Origin: an uncultured Sutterella sp.
GTDB lineage: Bacteria; Pseudomonadota; Gammaproteobacteria; Burkholderiales; Burkholderiaceae_F
Direction: 5' to 3'
Length of the DNA stretch: 64,000 nucleotides
Assembly (NCBI GenBank): GCA_900757865.1
Contig: CAAEPH010000007.1
Coordinates: 45,700-109,699 of the forward strand
A program made the translations under genes and the position numbers. Below are positions 43,844 to 53,726 of this stretch, one piece after another; the first letter of the stretch is position 1; each line of letters begins with the position of its first letter. Below the pieces are notes generated by a model. The model did no database searches and had not been told where the DNA came from. It was given only the letters and a program-made list of their open reading frames with translations.

Positions 43844-44356
43844 TTACACGGGATTGGCACCCGGATGGTTGGGTGGCATCGGTGTCCCTGGGGGCATATC
43901 ACCGTGCACCTTGTGTGCCTTTTCCACGCCCTTCTTGTGAGCATCTTCAAGGGCCTTAGCGGCCTCTGGCGGCATGTAGTTTTCGTCATGCTTGGCTAAG
44001 ACTTCGCTTGCGGTAAAGAGCCCCGTTTCATCTAACTTCCCTAACGCCACGACGCCCTGCCCTTCGGCAAAGAGGTCCGGCAAAATGCCACGGTACTGCA
44101 CGGGCACGAGCTGCGCCGTGTCCGAAATCTTAAACTGCACCGTAACGCCGTCCGCAAGACGCTTCACGGAGCCCGGCTCCACCACGCCGCCCAAGCGGAA
44201 CGTACGACCCTGCGGGGCCTCTTTCGCGGCGACCTGCGAAGGGGAGAAGAAAAACACGAGGTTTTCGTTAAAGGCGTTGAACGCAAGGTACGCCCCGACG
44301 CCCACAACGGCCACAGCAGCGCCAATGAGCGCCATTTTTTTACTTTGTGCATTCAT
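43844..44356 (-). CDS. ccmE: Heme chaperone CcmE
   Basis: 170 residues. N-terminal membrane anchor (about 8-28), an OB-fold, and the heme-binding His in LAKHDENYMPPE. The C-terminus has a His/Pro-rich tail (HGDMPPGTPMPPNHPG). It carries heme from CcmC to CcmF. It follows ccmD by 5 bases. Confidence 0.95.
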   Translation of the reverse strand: MNAQSKKMALIGAAVAVVGVGAYLAFNAFNENLVFFFSPSQVAAKEAPQGRTFRLGGVVEPGSVKRLADGVTVQFKISDTAQLVPVQYRGILPDLFAEGQGVVALGKLDETGLFTASEVLAKHDENYMPPEAAKALEDAHKKGVEKAHKVHGDMPPGTPMPPNHPGANPV

Positions 44357-44361
44357 GGGGA

Positions 44362-44547
44362 TCAGATCTCCAAGGTCGATTTCATAGCACGGGCTTCACG
44401 CAAGAGTCGCTGACAAATGCGACGGCGGCGAGCACGTAGTGAAAAAATTTCGTAAATCACCGCCACAGTCAGTGCGGTGTAGGCCGACCAGACGTAGTAG
44501 CCGTGGCCACCCATGTGGATAAAATCAGAAAAACTCGTCCAGTTCAC
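44362..44547 (-). CDS. ccmD: Heme exporter protein CcmD
   Basis: 61 residues. One membrane helix (YYVWSAYTALTVAVIYEIF) followed by a basic tail with RARRRRICQRLLRE. It helps release heme-loaded CcmE from the CcmABC complex. It overlaps the ccmC stop by 4 bases. Confidence 0.9.
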   Translation of the reverse strand: MNWTSFSDFIHMGGHGYYVWSAYTALTVAVIYEIFSLRARRRRICQRLLREARAMKSTLEI

Positions 44548-45269
44548 AGCGTTCCCTCCAAAGCCGCTTTACGCGTCCAATCTTCACGGCGTTCACGCTC
44601 AAGGATGATGGAGCGAGAGCGCGCCAAAACCACACCAATGCCGTAGAACGTCCCTGCGAGCACCATGGTCAAGAGGGCGTAGAGCATCACCGGCGCAATC
44701 GATGTGCCGCGTGACGTGATCGACGCCCCTTGATGCAAGGTGTTCCACCACTGCACGGAGAAGTAGATAATCGGGACGTTCACCACACCGACTAAGCTGA
44801 TCACGCTCGAGGCGCGGTCAGCGCGACGCGGATCTTCAATGGCCGCATGCAAGGCAATAAAGCCCAAGTACAAGAAAAAGAGGATCAATTCACTCGTCAA
44901 ACGTGCATCCCACACCCAGTACGTGCCCCACGTCGGGCGACCCCAGAAGGCACCGCAAAAGAGGCACACAAAGGCGAAAAGTGCGCCCGTTGGCGCCATG
45001 GCTTGCGCCAAAATAAAACTCATCTTGGCGTTACGTAACAGACCGATGGCGCTACAAACTGCCATCAACACGTAGAGGAACATGGATAGCCAAGCCGCTG
45101 CCACGTGAATAAACATGATGCGGTACGAGTTACCTTGACGGGCATCCACCGGGGCTTCAAAAAAGCCAATGTAGAACCCAATCACAAAGAGCACCAGAGC
45201 AATCGTCAGGCAAATGGGAGCGATTTTTCCTGCCCGTCGGTAAAAAGTCTGTGGGTCAAAAAAGCTCAT
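44544..45269 (-). CDS. ccmC: Heme exporter protein CcmC
   Basis: 241 residues from ATG 45269 (MSFFDPQTF), with GGAG upstream. The frame extends 24 bases more without support. Six membrane helices and the WWD-type motif GTYWVWDARLTSELILFF with flanking His residues (MFIHVAAAW, NTLHQGAS). It loads heme onto CcmE. Confidence 0.95.
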   Translation of the reverse strand: MSFFDPQTFYRRAGKIAPICLTIALVLFVIGFYIGFFEAPVDARQGNSYRIMFIHVAAAWLSMFLYVLMAVCSAIGLLRNAKMSFILAQAMAPTGALFAFVCLFCGAFWGRPTWGTYWVWDARLTSELILFFLYLGFIALHAAIEDPRRADRASSVISLVGVVNVPIIYFSVQWWNTLHQGASITSRGTSIAPVMLYALLTMVLAGTFYGIGVVLARSRSIILERERREDWTRKAALEGTL

Positions 45270-45341
45270 CGTGGTTACACTCCGAGGAATCAAAAAAATT
45301 GTCGGTTGAGGGGGTTGGTTAAATGGTTAAGGTTTTAAGAA

Positions 45342-46010
45342 TTAGTTTTCCGCAATGCGTAACGCTGCTGCAATGGCCATAGGTGAGAGCGCTGCGCTCG
45401 CTAGCGTCAACCCGGCCACAATCATGAAGTGTGGCGCCGGGCTCATCGCAACCGCAACCGCTTGACTGGCGCCCGAGCCAAAAATCAGTACAGGAATATA
45501 AAGCGGCAACACCAAAAGACTTGTTAAGACGCCACCGGTGCGAAGTCCTAACGTGAGCGCAGCGCCCACGCCACCAATAAAACTCAACACCGGAGTACCT
45601 AAAAAGAGGCTCGCGACCATCACCACGGTCTCTTCGACCGAGAGGTCAAACATCACACCAAAAACCGTGGCAAACACCGTCATGGGCACGCCCGTCACCA
45701 ACCAGTGCGCGAGCACTTTGGCGACCACAATCACGGGCAAGGGCTCGCTTGCGAGCAACATTTGCTCGAGCGTGCCATCGGCGTAGTCGGCCGCAAACAT
45801 GCGGGGGAGCGACAGCAGCGCCGCAAGGAGCGCCGCCACCCACACCACGCCCGGTGCAATCGCGCGCAACGTATTGCTCTCGGCACCGACCCCAAGGGGC
45901 ACCAGCGTGACCACCACGGCAAAAAAGAAAATCACTTGCGCGAGGTCCGACTTACGACGAAGGGCCAACATCAAATCACGGCGCAAAATCGTGAGAAAGA
46001 GTTTCCACAT
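45342..46010 (-). CDS. ccmB: Heme ABC exporter membrane subunit CcmB
   Basis: 222 residues, six membrane helices. Family signature near the start: LRRDLMLALRRKSDLAQVIFF. It forms the ABC complex with CcmA that releases holo-CcmE. It starts 3 bases after the ccmA stop. Confidence 0.95.
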   Translation of the reverse strand: MWKLFLTILRRDLMLALRRKSDLAQVIFFFAVVVTLVPLGVGAESNTLRAIAPGVVWVAALLAALLSLPRMFAADYADGTLEQMLLASEPLPVIVVAKVLAHWLVTGVPMTVFATVFGVMFDLSVEETVVMVASLFLGTPVLSFIGGVGAALTLGLRTGGVLTSLLVLPLYIPVLIFGSGASQAVAVAMSPAPHFMIVAGLTLASAALSPMAIAAALRIAEN

Positions 46011-46013
46011 GGC

Positions 46014-46733
46014 TTACACCTCCCCACCCTGAGCATTGGTGGCTTCTTGTGCGGCTTCATCGTCAAGCGCCTTTTCCACGGCACTGCGACGACGCGGCGC
46101 CCAGTGTTCGGGCTCCACCAACAGGCGTTCACCGACTTTCAGCGGCACTTCTTGGTGCGTGACAAGCATCACAATGCCCCCAGCGGCCACGTGCTCCGCG
46201 ATCAAATCCGCCAAGCGGGCCACACCGCGCACGTCCAAGGCGGTGAAGGGTTCATCCAACACCCAAAGGGGCGTAGCGCTCGACAACCACAAGCGCGCTA
46301 GGGCCACGCGACGACGTTGCCCCTGCGAAAGTTGTCCCGCGGGCACGTCCACAAAGTCTTCTAAACCCACCGCTTCGAGCGCGTCAAGGGCTTTAGCTTC
46401 CGTCGTTGGCACTGCGGCAATTTCGGCATTGATCAAGACATTTTCTAAGACTGACAGGTCGTCTTTCACACCGTTGCGGTGCCCGATGTAGCAGAGCTCT
46501 TTCCAAAAGTCTTGCGAGGCTTTTTGCACGGGTGTGCCGCGCCACAGGATTTCCCCTTCGAGCGGGCGCATCAACCCCGTCATTAATCGCAAAAGGGTGG
46601 TTTTGCCTGCCCCGTTGGAGCCAGCAATGCGCACGAGGGTGCCTGGACGTACAGCAAAATGGAGTCCACGAAAAAGCACGCGTTCACCGCGCTCACAGGT
46701 TAAATCGCGAACTTCGAGAATGGGGTCAGTCAT
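46014..46733 (-). CDS. ccmA: Heme ABC exporter ATP-binding subunit CcmA
   Basis: 239 residues from ATG 46733 (MTDPILEVRDL). A GTG at 46760 would add nine residues. Walker A GSNGAGKTTLLR, signature LSQGQRRRVALARL, Walker B LWVLDEPFTALD. About 25 extra acidic or Ala-rich residues at the C-terminus. First gene of the ccm operon. Confidence 0.94.
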   Translation of the reverse strand: MTDPILEVRDLTCERGERVLFRGLHFAVRPGTLVRIAGSNGAGKTTLLRLMTGLMRPLEGEILWRGTPVQKASQDFWKELCYIGHRNGVKDDLSVLENVLINAEIAAVPTTEAKALDALEAVGLEDFVDVPAGQLSQGQRRRVALARLWLSSATPLWVLDEPFTALDVRGVARLADLIAEHVAAGGIVMLVTHQEVPLKVGERLLVEPEHWAPRRRSAVEKALDDEAAQEATNAQGGEV

Positions 46734-47145
46734 TATCGATTGTCTACCTTCAATTCCCACCTAGGATGGGCTTGTCGTCAGACTCGTCGTCACGAGCCTT
46801 TTTTACGTTGATGTCAGAGTTTAGGTAGGGTGCATTAAGACAACCTTATTACATAGGGTAACACCCATGGGAGGGTTTTCACCTACTCACAATGTCTAAA
46901 CCTCTGTCTAAGAAGGAAATAGCCCATCGTTAGAGATTTCTTCAATGACTAAGAAAAAGAAAATCTTTTGAAAAAATTAAGGTTCGAGTAAGGCTCTATA
47001 TCTAACTAAATTAGTCGGATTAAAGAGATACCCTCACCTTTGTCATATGGCGTTTTCGAGTACAATGCCTTCCATAGATCACTGCGGGCGAAGTGTCTGT
47101 GGTGAGGTTTTTAGATCCTTATTCTTCTTTTCTAGACTCACGGTC
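46734..47145. other. Intergenic region between the ccm operon and a lipoprotein gene
   Basis: 412 bases with the two divergent promoters. GGGTAACACCC at 46856-46866 closely matches GGGTTAACACCC in front of mccA, and AGGTGA lies upstream of it on the minus strand in both. AT-rich around 46920-47030. The upstream part of the open frame from 47047 is judged non-coding. Confidence 0.5.
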
Positions 47146-47523
47146 ATGCGCTTATCTTTGACGTTACTCGCGGGGCTCTCGCCCTTGATGCTGCTTGTGG
47201 GATGCTCTTCGCTCTCGACTCTTCCCCTGCCTCACAACACGACCATCACCAACGTGGTGGGCGAAGTGTGGCGTATCGATTCCACTCGCAAAATTGCAGG
47301 TCGCTCGGAAGCGATGACAGACCTTTTAAACGAGATGGCCACCAGCCACTGCGCGCGCCGAGGCATGACCGCCCTGCCACTGCGTGGCACGGTGAACTCC
47401 GACGGCACCAAAGGATGGATGGAATTTCGCTGTCAGCACCCCAATAACTATCAGCCCGAGTACCAAGGCTTGATGGGACACTTCAGTTTGGATGAAGAAG
47501 ACGAGAAGGGCTCTCGCAAATAA
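47146..47523 (+). CDS. Putative lipoprotein of unknown function
   Basis: 125 residues from ATG 47146. Signal peptide with lipobox LLVGC (Cys at about residue 20). The mature part has two other Cys (SHCARRG, EFRCQHP) that may form a disulfide. No known domain recognised. Own terminator downstream. Confidence 0.65.
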   Translation: MRLSLTLLAGLSPLMLLVGCSSLSTLPLPHNTTITNVVGEVWRIDSTRKIAGRSEAMTDLLNEMATSHCARRGMTALPLRGTVNSDGTKGWMEFRCQHPNNYQPEYQGLMGHFSLDEEDEKGSRK

Positions 47524-47565
47524 TTAAGCGCCGTCACTTGGCGCGACGCTCAAACGAAAAACCCC

Positions 47566-47620
47566 AAACGCTACGCTTCTTGGCACTCTGGTAGCGCAAC
47601 AAGGCGTAGCGTTTCTTTTT
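47566..47620 (+). terminator. Intrinsic terminator after the lipoprotein gene
   Basis: AAACGCTACGC and GCGTAGCGTTT, a perfect 11-bp stem with a 27-base loop, followed by CTTTTT. Confidence 0.75.
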
Positions 47621-47636
47621 CGCAATAACGAATCGC

Positions 47637-48590
47637 TTAGCGTCCGCGCCCGGCGTCGCTACCCTTAAAGAGCACTTTCCCAGGACGCGCGGCGGGTCCT
47701 GCCTTCACACGCGTGGCCAGCCAACACACAAAGGAGCCCGCCACCAAAATGAGCACCCCGCTCCAGAAGCTCGAACCCAGTTGTGCGTCCAAAATAAGGT
47801 TGCCAAATAGACAGGAGAGCACCGGCGTGAAGTAACTCACGATGGCCAAAAGCGTCATGTGCCCTTTCATCATGCCGTAGGTCCAGCAGGAATACCCGCA
47901 CCCTGTGGCCAACGCCGTAATCACCACGCCCATCCAGCCAAAACCGTGAGGGTTGGCCACTGGCGCGGGTCCCAAGTCGAGCAACCACACCAAAGCGAAA
48001 ATAAGTGCATCGACCGCAAAAATGATCACCACCGGATTCTGTCCATTGCTCAACGCGCGCGTAAAGGAGCAATACGCCGCCCACAGCAAGGCACCCGTTG
48101 CCGCCAGGGCATAGCACCAGGGGTTATGACGAATGTTCGCAAGAAGAGCTTCAGGATCAAACCCCTTGTCACCCCCCAGAACAATCACCACGCCCATCAG
48201 ACACATCACAAGCCCAATCACCACCCACCAGTGGGCTTTTTGACCGTTAAACAAAATGGCAAAAAGGATGGTGAGGCAGGGCCAGAGGTAGTTGACCATG
48301 CCAACTTCCATGGTTTGGTGTCCGCCGTCGCTGATCGCAAGCGAAAACACAAAACACACGGCGCTTAAATTAGCGCTCCCGACGCCAAAAATCAGGTATT
48401 TAGGATTAAACGCCCGAAAATTCGGGCGTCCAAAAAAGAGCAAAACAGCAAAAAAGGCAATGAGGTAGACCACCATGATTCCGGCGGAGACGCCGAGATT
48501 TTCAGTGATGCCACGCATCATGCCCACAGACATGCCCCAAAGAATGGGCGCTAACATGCCAATGGCGGTAGCCCGCGTTGTGGTATCCAT
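47637..48590 (-). CDS. DMT superfamily exporter, YddG-like
   Basis: 317 residues from ATG 48590. The frame is open to 48686, but the extra part is not membrane-like and the ribosome site is weak for either start. Ten membrane helices in two EamA repeats. The segment MVNYLWPCLTILFAILFNGQ and the overall order match the aromatic amino acid exporter YddG. Substrate by homology only. Confidence 0.82.
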   Translation of the reverse strand: MDTTTRATAIGMLAPILWGMSVGMMRGITENLGVSAGIMVVYLIAFFAVLLFFGRPNFRAFNPKYLIFGVGSANLSAVCFVFSLAISDGGHQTMEVGMVNYLWPCLTILFAILFNGQKAHWWVVIGLVMCLMGVVIVLGGDKGFDPEALLANIRHNPWCYALAATGALLWAAYCSFTRALSNGQNPVVIIFAVDALIFALVWLLDLGPAPVANPHGFGWMGVVITALATGCGYSCWTYGMMKGHMTLLAIVSYFTPVLSCLFGNLILDAQLGSSFWSGVLILVAGSFVCWLATRVKAGPAARPGKVLFKGSDAGRGR

Positions 48591-48916
48591 TTGGACCGAG
48601 AAGCCCTTCGCTCTACCCCAAGTCTGGGCGGCGAAAGTCTTCCACACTCCTTTGAAGAAAAAAGTCTCGCGCCTTGTGTGTGTCACTTCTCTGAGACCAA
48701 GGCGCGATAAAACAATTGGTTGAACTCGCTATCTTACTGCCGGACGTCCCGTTAGAGCGGCTCAAACGGGAACAATTCGACGCTCGATCGAAGCGTTTTT
48801 GCTCACGAGTCGACCTTGATCAACATCGATAAACGACTTAACGCAGAGCGGAAGGCTTTTAAAGCGAGGGGCTTGGGTGAGCGTGCTCCACGCCCTCGCC
48901 CACGCCCCGAACGCAC

Positions 48917-49483
48917 TTAGGCGCGATCGGGTAATTGCGCGGCTTTGGGTAGGCCGTACGTCAGCGTTGCGCGATCCGAGAGCAATAAGTAAAGCGTCAC
49001 GATCGCTGAACCCAACACCATCGCCGAGGGTTCCCCGTTCCAGGTGAGCGGAATCTGCTCGAAGATGGCGCGCGAAACGGAAATCCCAGGGCCTGCCACC
49101 CAAGCGAGCACGATGCCAGCGTAGAGCGCCATCTTCGAGCGCCCGATTGTTAAGCAGAGCGCCGCAATCACAAAGCCGAGCCCCGAGAGTAAATCCGGGA
49201 GCATTGTCTGAAACACGGGCCAAACGTAGCCCGCGTCCATCATGGCAAAGCGCACGACTTCCGCAGCTTCGTGTCCCACGGTGTAAAGCCGCATGAGGGC
49301 GGCACACCAGAGGTAAACCGCCACGACCAACAAGAGTCCACCCACGCCAGAGGCGTAACCGGGTTTCGTCATGGCCGCTGGCGCCGCCTTGGCCACTTTG
49401 CTCACAGACCAAACGAGCAGAGCTAACACGGCCAACACAATCAGCGTGATGACCGCAATTTGAGCAAACGTAAAATGAATCAC
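48917..49483 (-). CDS. Membrane protein of unknown function, linked to merR
   Basis: 188 residues from a GTG at 49483, AGGA about 10 bases upstream. Five membrane helices with short loops. Not recognised. It follows the MerR gene by 11 bases on the same strand, so it is probably co-transcribed with it and may take part in metal handling. No metal-binding His or Cys clusters are visible. Confidence 0.65.
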   Translation of the reverse strand: MIHFTFAQIAVITLIVLAVLALLVWSVSKVAKAAPAAMTKPGYASGVGGLLLVVAVYLWCAALMRLYTVGHEAAEVVRFAMMDAGYVWPVFQTMLPDLLSGLGFVIAALCLTIGRSKMALYAGIVLAWVAGPGISVSRAIFEQIPLTWNGEPSAMVLGSAIVTLYLLLSDRATLTYGLPKAAQLPDRA

Positions 49484-49494
49484 TTTGGGTATTC

Positions 49495-49923
49495 CTATTT
49501 TTTAGACAACGAGCAATCAAGGATTTCATCGCCGTTGAGCACATCAACCAACTCGCAACGCTCACCCTCTTGGTGACCTCCCCGGCACACCGCATCGAGC
49601 TGCATCAAGCTTTCGCGCAACTTGTTGAGTTCGGCAATTTGACGCTTTACCGTATCCAAATGACCGTGAATCATGCGATGCGCCTCATTGGCTGACGTTG
49701 CCGTGGGTTCATACAAATTAACCATCAACATACGGATTTCCTCCAATCCCAACCCTAAGGTACGACAACGGCGAATGAAGTCGAGCTGCCTCACGTGAGC
49801 GGCACCGTAAATACGGTAATTGTTCGCCAAGCGTTCGGCAGCAGGCAATAAACCAATGCGTTCGTAGTAGCGAATGGTTTCTGTCGACTGTCCCGTCATA
49901 CGAGCAAGTTCGCTGATTTTCAT
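49495..49923 (-). CDS. MerR family metal-responsive regulator (CadR/PbrR/ZntR-like)
   Basis: 142 residues from ATG 49923. MerR helix-turn-helix MKISELARMTGQSTETIRYY with the ERIGLLPA wing, a long dimerisation helix, and Cys/His in the metal loop (CRGGHQEGERCEL and a last Cys in DCSLSK). That spacing fits Cd/Pb/Zn sensors. It is divergent from the P-type ATPase gene, whose promoter has a MerR-type long spacer. Confidence 0.9.
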   Translation of the reverse strand: MKISELARMTGQSTETIRYYERIGLLPAAERLANNYRIYGAAHVRQLDFIRRCRTLGLGLEEIRMLMVNLYEPTATSANEAHRMIHGHLDTVKRQIAELNKLRESLMQLDAVCRGGHQEGERCELVDVLNGDEILDCSLSKK

Positions 49924-50020
49924 AAGCAAAACGTCCTTTGTCGCAGGGTTTTTCGCCGTCTTCATGCAGGAAAATGGAAGATGAGGAAAAACGCGTTTCT
50001 CGAATTATGGCAAAAAAGAC

Positions 50021-50051
50021 TTGACCTTGTAGCGACTCCAAGGTATGTAAT
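50021..50051 (+). promoter_or_regulatory. MerR-type operator and promoter of the metal ATPase gene
   Basis: -35 TTGACC at 50021-50026 and -10 TGTAAT at 50046-50051, spacer 19 bases, the overlong form that MerR proteins untwist. The palindrome ACCTTG-N9-CAAGGT fills the spacer at 50024-50044. Position and form strongly suggest control by the divergent MerR protein. Confidence 0.8.
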
Positions 50052-50197
50052 GATAATAATTCTCGAACAAAGGTGCTAGCAAGACCTCTGCTCGAGCGAA
50101 TGTAACCGATTATTCACCCGAGGCGGGTGAGTCATATGTTGACAGGTACCCCAAGTTTTCCCTCTGGGCCTTGCCCGCCTCAGCAAAGGAGTTATCC

Positions 50198-52543
50198 ATG
50201 GCGCAACAAACGCTCTCCATTCCCGAGATGGATTGTCCGATTGAAGAAGGCGCGATTCGTCGTGCGCTCGACGAACGCCAACTTCAAGGCGTCACCCTCA
50301 ACGTTATGACCCGCACTGCGAGCTTCGATGCCAGTGTGAAGGCGCAAGACGTGATTGATGCGGTCGCCAGCGCCGGCTTTACTGCCACGCTGCCAAAGAG
50401 CGCGTCGCAACGTCGCACCCTCGCAATTCCTGACATGGACTGCCCCATTGAAGAGGCGGATATTCGCAAGGTGCTCGATGAGCGCAAGATCGACGGTGTG
50501 GAATTGAATGTCATGACCCGCTCAGCGCTCTTTCAAGGGGACGAGGCGAAAGTGCAAGCCGTGATCGACGCGGTGAAAGCCGCGGGCTACGAGGCGCACG
50601 TCATTGAACGACGTACCCAAGCCGTTGAAGACGTCAAAGTGCCCTATTGGCGTTTTGGTATTGCGCTCCTCATCGCCCTTATCTCGGAGTTTCTCGATCT
50701 TGCTGTGGACTACGAGGTCAATCCCCTGCCCCTTTCGCCCGAAACGCTGGGGAACGTGAGTTTAGTGCTCGCCGTTGTTGCGATTTTAATGGCCGGTTTG
50801 GGCACACTCAAAGCGGGGATTCAATGCCTCCTGCGCTTTGAATTTAACATGAGCACCCTGATGGCCGTGGCCGTCATCGGGGCAGTGTGCATTGGCGCGT
50901 GGCCTGAAGCGGCCATGGTGATGGTGCTCTTTGAAATCTCCGAGACGATTGAAGACCTCTGCATGACCAAGGCGCGCCGTTCCATTCGTGACTTGATGAC
51001 GTTTACGCCAAGCCAAGCTCAAGTGGTGAGTACCGATGGGCAAACCCAGACAGTGGCGGTGAGCGACGTGGCCCCAGGCACGATCATTCGCGTGGCGCCA
51101 GGCGAACGCTTCCCGTTGGATGGGCGTATTCAGGTGGGCACCTCAACTGTCGACCAAGCCAATGTCACCGGGGAAAGCCTTCCGGTTGACAAGCTCCCGG
51201 GCGACGTGGTCTGGAGTGGCACCGTTAATCTCACGAGCACCGTGGACGTCGAAGTTACAGCGAGCGAAGCCGATTCGCTCACCGCTCGCATTATTGAAGC
51301 GGTGGAAAACGCTCAAGCAAGCAAATCACCCGTGCAGCGCTTTGTGGATCGCTTTGCGGCGGTTTACACCCCGATCGTCTTTGTGATCGCTTTGGCCGTA
51401 GCCGTTTTGCCTCCGCTCATCTGGGGCGACTGGATGGGCTGGCTCTATAAAGCGTTCTGCTTGTTGGTTATCGCTTGCCCGTGTGCCTTGGTGATCTCCA
51501 CGCCCGTGACGATTGTTTCCGCATTAGCAACCGCCACGCGCTGTGGCTTATTGATTAAAGGCGGGCTCTATCTTGAACAAGCGCGCCGCTTGCGTTACGT
51601 GGCACTTGACAAGACAGGCACCTTAACGCGTGGGGAACCCTCCGTCACGGAGGCCGAAACGCTTAAGAACGTCAACTTTGATCACGCGCTCGCGCTCGCT
51701 GCGTCGCTCGCCGCGATGAACAAACACCCGCTCTCTGAGGCGATTGTGCGTTTTGCTCACGTCAAAGGTGTCACGATGCACCAGGTGGCGAACTTTACAG
51801 CGCTCCCCGGGCAAGGCGTGGAAGGGGAGATTCACGGGGTGAAGTATCGCTTGGTGAAACCCTCGGTGGTCAATAACGATCGCGTCGCGGAGCTCGCCCA
51901 AAACTATCAACGTCAAGGCATGAGTGCGGTGGTCTTAACGGACTTGTTGGGCGCTCAGATGATTTTCGCCTTTGCCGATGAAATGAAAGCCGGGATTCGA
52001 GAAAGCCTCGCAGCACTTCGTGCCGAAGGCATCACGCCTGTACTTCTCACGGGCGACAACGCTGAAGCAGCGACCACGCTCGCTGAACGCGTGGGCATTA
52101 CCGATGTGCGCGCCAATCTTTTGCCTGACGACAAATTGAACGCCATTGAAGCCCTTCAAAAGCAAGGCGTCACGGCCATGGTGGGCGACGGGATCAATGA
52201 CGCGCCAGCGTTGGCTCGCTCCGACATTGGTATCGCCATGGGGATTCGTGGTACGGATAGTGCCATTGAAGCCGCTCACGTCGCGGTGATGGACGACAAC
52301 ATTGGCTCGGTCGCCACCCTCGTGCGTCTCTCGCGCATTACGTATAAGGTGCTCGTGCAGAACATCACCTTTGCCATCGTCATCAAGTTGATCTTCATGG
52401 CCATGGCCTTGGGTGGCGTAGCCACCATGTGGATGGCGGTCTTTGCCGACACGGGAACGTGCTTGATTGTGGTGGCCAACGGCATGCGTATGCTTCGCAT
52501 GAAGGACACACTCGACAAAATGGCCACGGCAAAAGCCCTCTAG
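50198..52543 (+). CDS. Heavy metal-translocating P1B-type ATPase (ZntA/CadA-like)
   Basis: 781 residues from ATG 50198, AAGGAG 6 bases upstream. Two N-terminal HMA-like domains (about 3-62 and 70-130) come from a duplication. Each has MDCPIEE in place of the usual GMTCxxC, so the metal site has one Cys and acidic residues, a pattern that favours Zn, Cd or Pb. Eight membrane helices, with ion site CPC in ACPCALVISTPVTI, phosphorylation site DKTGTLT, HP motif NKHPLSEAI and hinge MVGDGINDAPALA. It exports divalent metal from the cytoplasm. Confidence 0.93.
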   Translation: MAQQTLSIPEMDCPIEEGAIRRALDERQLQGVTLNVMTRTASFDASVKAQDVIDAVASAGFTATLPKSASQRRTLAIPDMDCPIEEADIRKVLDERKIDGVELNVMTRSALFQGDEAKVQAVIDAVKAAGYEAHVIERRTQAVEDVKVPYWRFGIALLIALISEFLDLAVDYEVNPLPLSPETLGNVSLVLAVVAILMAGLGTLKAGIQCLLRFEFNMSTLMAVAVIGAVCIGAWPEAAMVMVLFEISETIEDLCMTKARRSIRDLMTFTPSQAQVVSTDGQTQTVAVSDVAPGTIIRVAPGERFPLDGRIQVGTSTVDQANVTGESLPVDKLPGDVVWSGTVNLTSTVDVEVTASEADSLTARIIEAVENAQASKSPVQRFVDRFAAVYTPIVFVIALAVAVLPPLIWGDWMGWLYKAFCLLVIACPCALVISTPVTIVSALATATRCGLLIKGGLYLEQARRLRYVALDKTGTLTRGEPSVTEAETLKNVNFDHALALAASLAAMNKHPLSEAIVRFAHVKGVTMHQVANFTALPGQGVEGEIHGVKYRLVKPSVVNNDRVAELAQNYQRQGMSAVVLTDLLGAQMIFAFADEMKAGIRESLAALRAEGITPVLLTGDNAEAATTLAERVGITDVRANLLPDDKLNAIEALQKQGVTAMVGDGINDAPALARSDIGIAMGIRGTDSAIEAAHVAVMDDNIGSVATLVRLSRITYKVLVQNITFAIVIKLIFMAMALGGVATMWMAVFADTGTCLIVVANGMRMLRMKDTLDKMATAKAL

Positions 52544-52663
52544 CTTTTAGCATTGGCCCTATATCCCAAAATCACCCAAAGATACTCCCAAGGCCTGGGA
52601 GGCTATATCACCTCTCGGGCCTTTGCCACATTGATACATCAGCGAGCGATCAAGCCCTTCTTC

Positions 52664-53572
52664 CTAAGATAAAGCGGAACCTTCATTGGGTTGATTTTCT
52701 GCTAATTGAGAAGCTTCTATCAGTTTTTGCTTTGCACCTTCATAGAAAATCACTTTGCTGTCTTCGTCAAACGGAGAAGACTGTATATACATTTCTGCCT
52801 CTGGCACCGACTCCAAAATGGGTGTTAGACCAAACAGCTCTTGCAAATGCTGATTTGCAATGTAACCGCAGAACCAAATTGCTCTCGTTGCCAAACTATT
52901 TTTTGAACGAATCAAACATTCTGGAACATTAAATCTTGTTAAACCGATGGTCTGGAACCACGATTCGTCTTCGCCATCTTTTAGTTGAACAACAGTCACC
53001 CAATTCCATACAGGAAACTCTTCAGATGAATCAGCATATTCAACATTCTCGTTAAAAATTTCGATCATATTGATACTGCTGGTAGTATCGATGATGGCCT
53101 TGCCCTCACCTGTGGTGTTAATTAAAAGACTCAACAAATACGTCAAACATTCTGTCGCGATCCGAACTGGTAGTGGATCCACCGTAGCAATATCTGGGAT
53201 TAGACTAACCACCCAAACATATTTGTACTAGGCATTAAACTCTAACCAATTCTCTTGTTGATGTTCGCAATCCCAAAAACTTTCGAGGCGAGTTTGAAAA
53301 TCATCCATGGGTGGAAGTTTTTTTAGCCGTCGGATGCTTACCTGACAGCCCATCATTGAAATAATGGCGTGTGTCTTATCCATCCGTTTAATTTTGATGG
53401 GTTCTTCGTACAGCTCCCGAAAATCTTCAGCAAGAGCTCGAAAATCAAGGATCGGCTCTTCCGTATACACATGAGCCACTATGGGATAGCCTGAATTTTT
53501 GCGTAATGTTTTAAGGAGGTTGGCATAAAGAGCAAACTGTGGGTCTTCGGGACTCTCAATAACGACCGACAT
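52664..53572 (-). pseudogene. DUF4261-like gene interrupted by one in-frame amber codon
   Basis: An upstream frame of 114 codons (53572-53228) ends in TAG at 53230-53228. The same frame continues without another stop to 52664, about 303 codons in all. The second part could start at a GTG (53212). The two parts together follow the layout of DUF4261-type proteins: a middle with SMMGCQVSIRRLKKLPP, then VWVVSLIPDIATVDPLPVR, then PVWNWVTVVQLKDGEDESW and QTIGLTRF. The family match is tentative. Base composition is lower in GC than its neighbours, as in transferred immunity-type genes. Either a recent nonsense mutation, suppression, or two separately made proteins. Confidence 0.55.
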
Positions 53573-53726
53573 AACTTTCCTCTGTTTTAAATATTCACAA
53601 AAGAATCAAAATTTGATCCTCATAGAGGTTAACACATTCTCGACGACCTGACCTTAGTGTTAACCCGTGTTAAAATGGAAATAGATTTGTATTGCAGTTT
53701 TTCACAACATTTGGAGGGTTTGCGTC

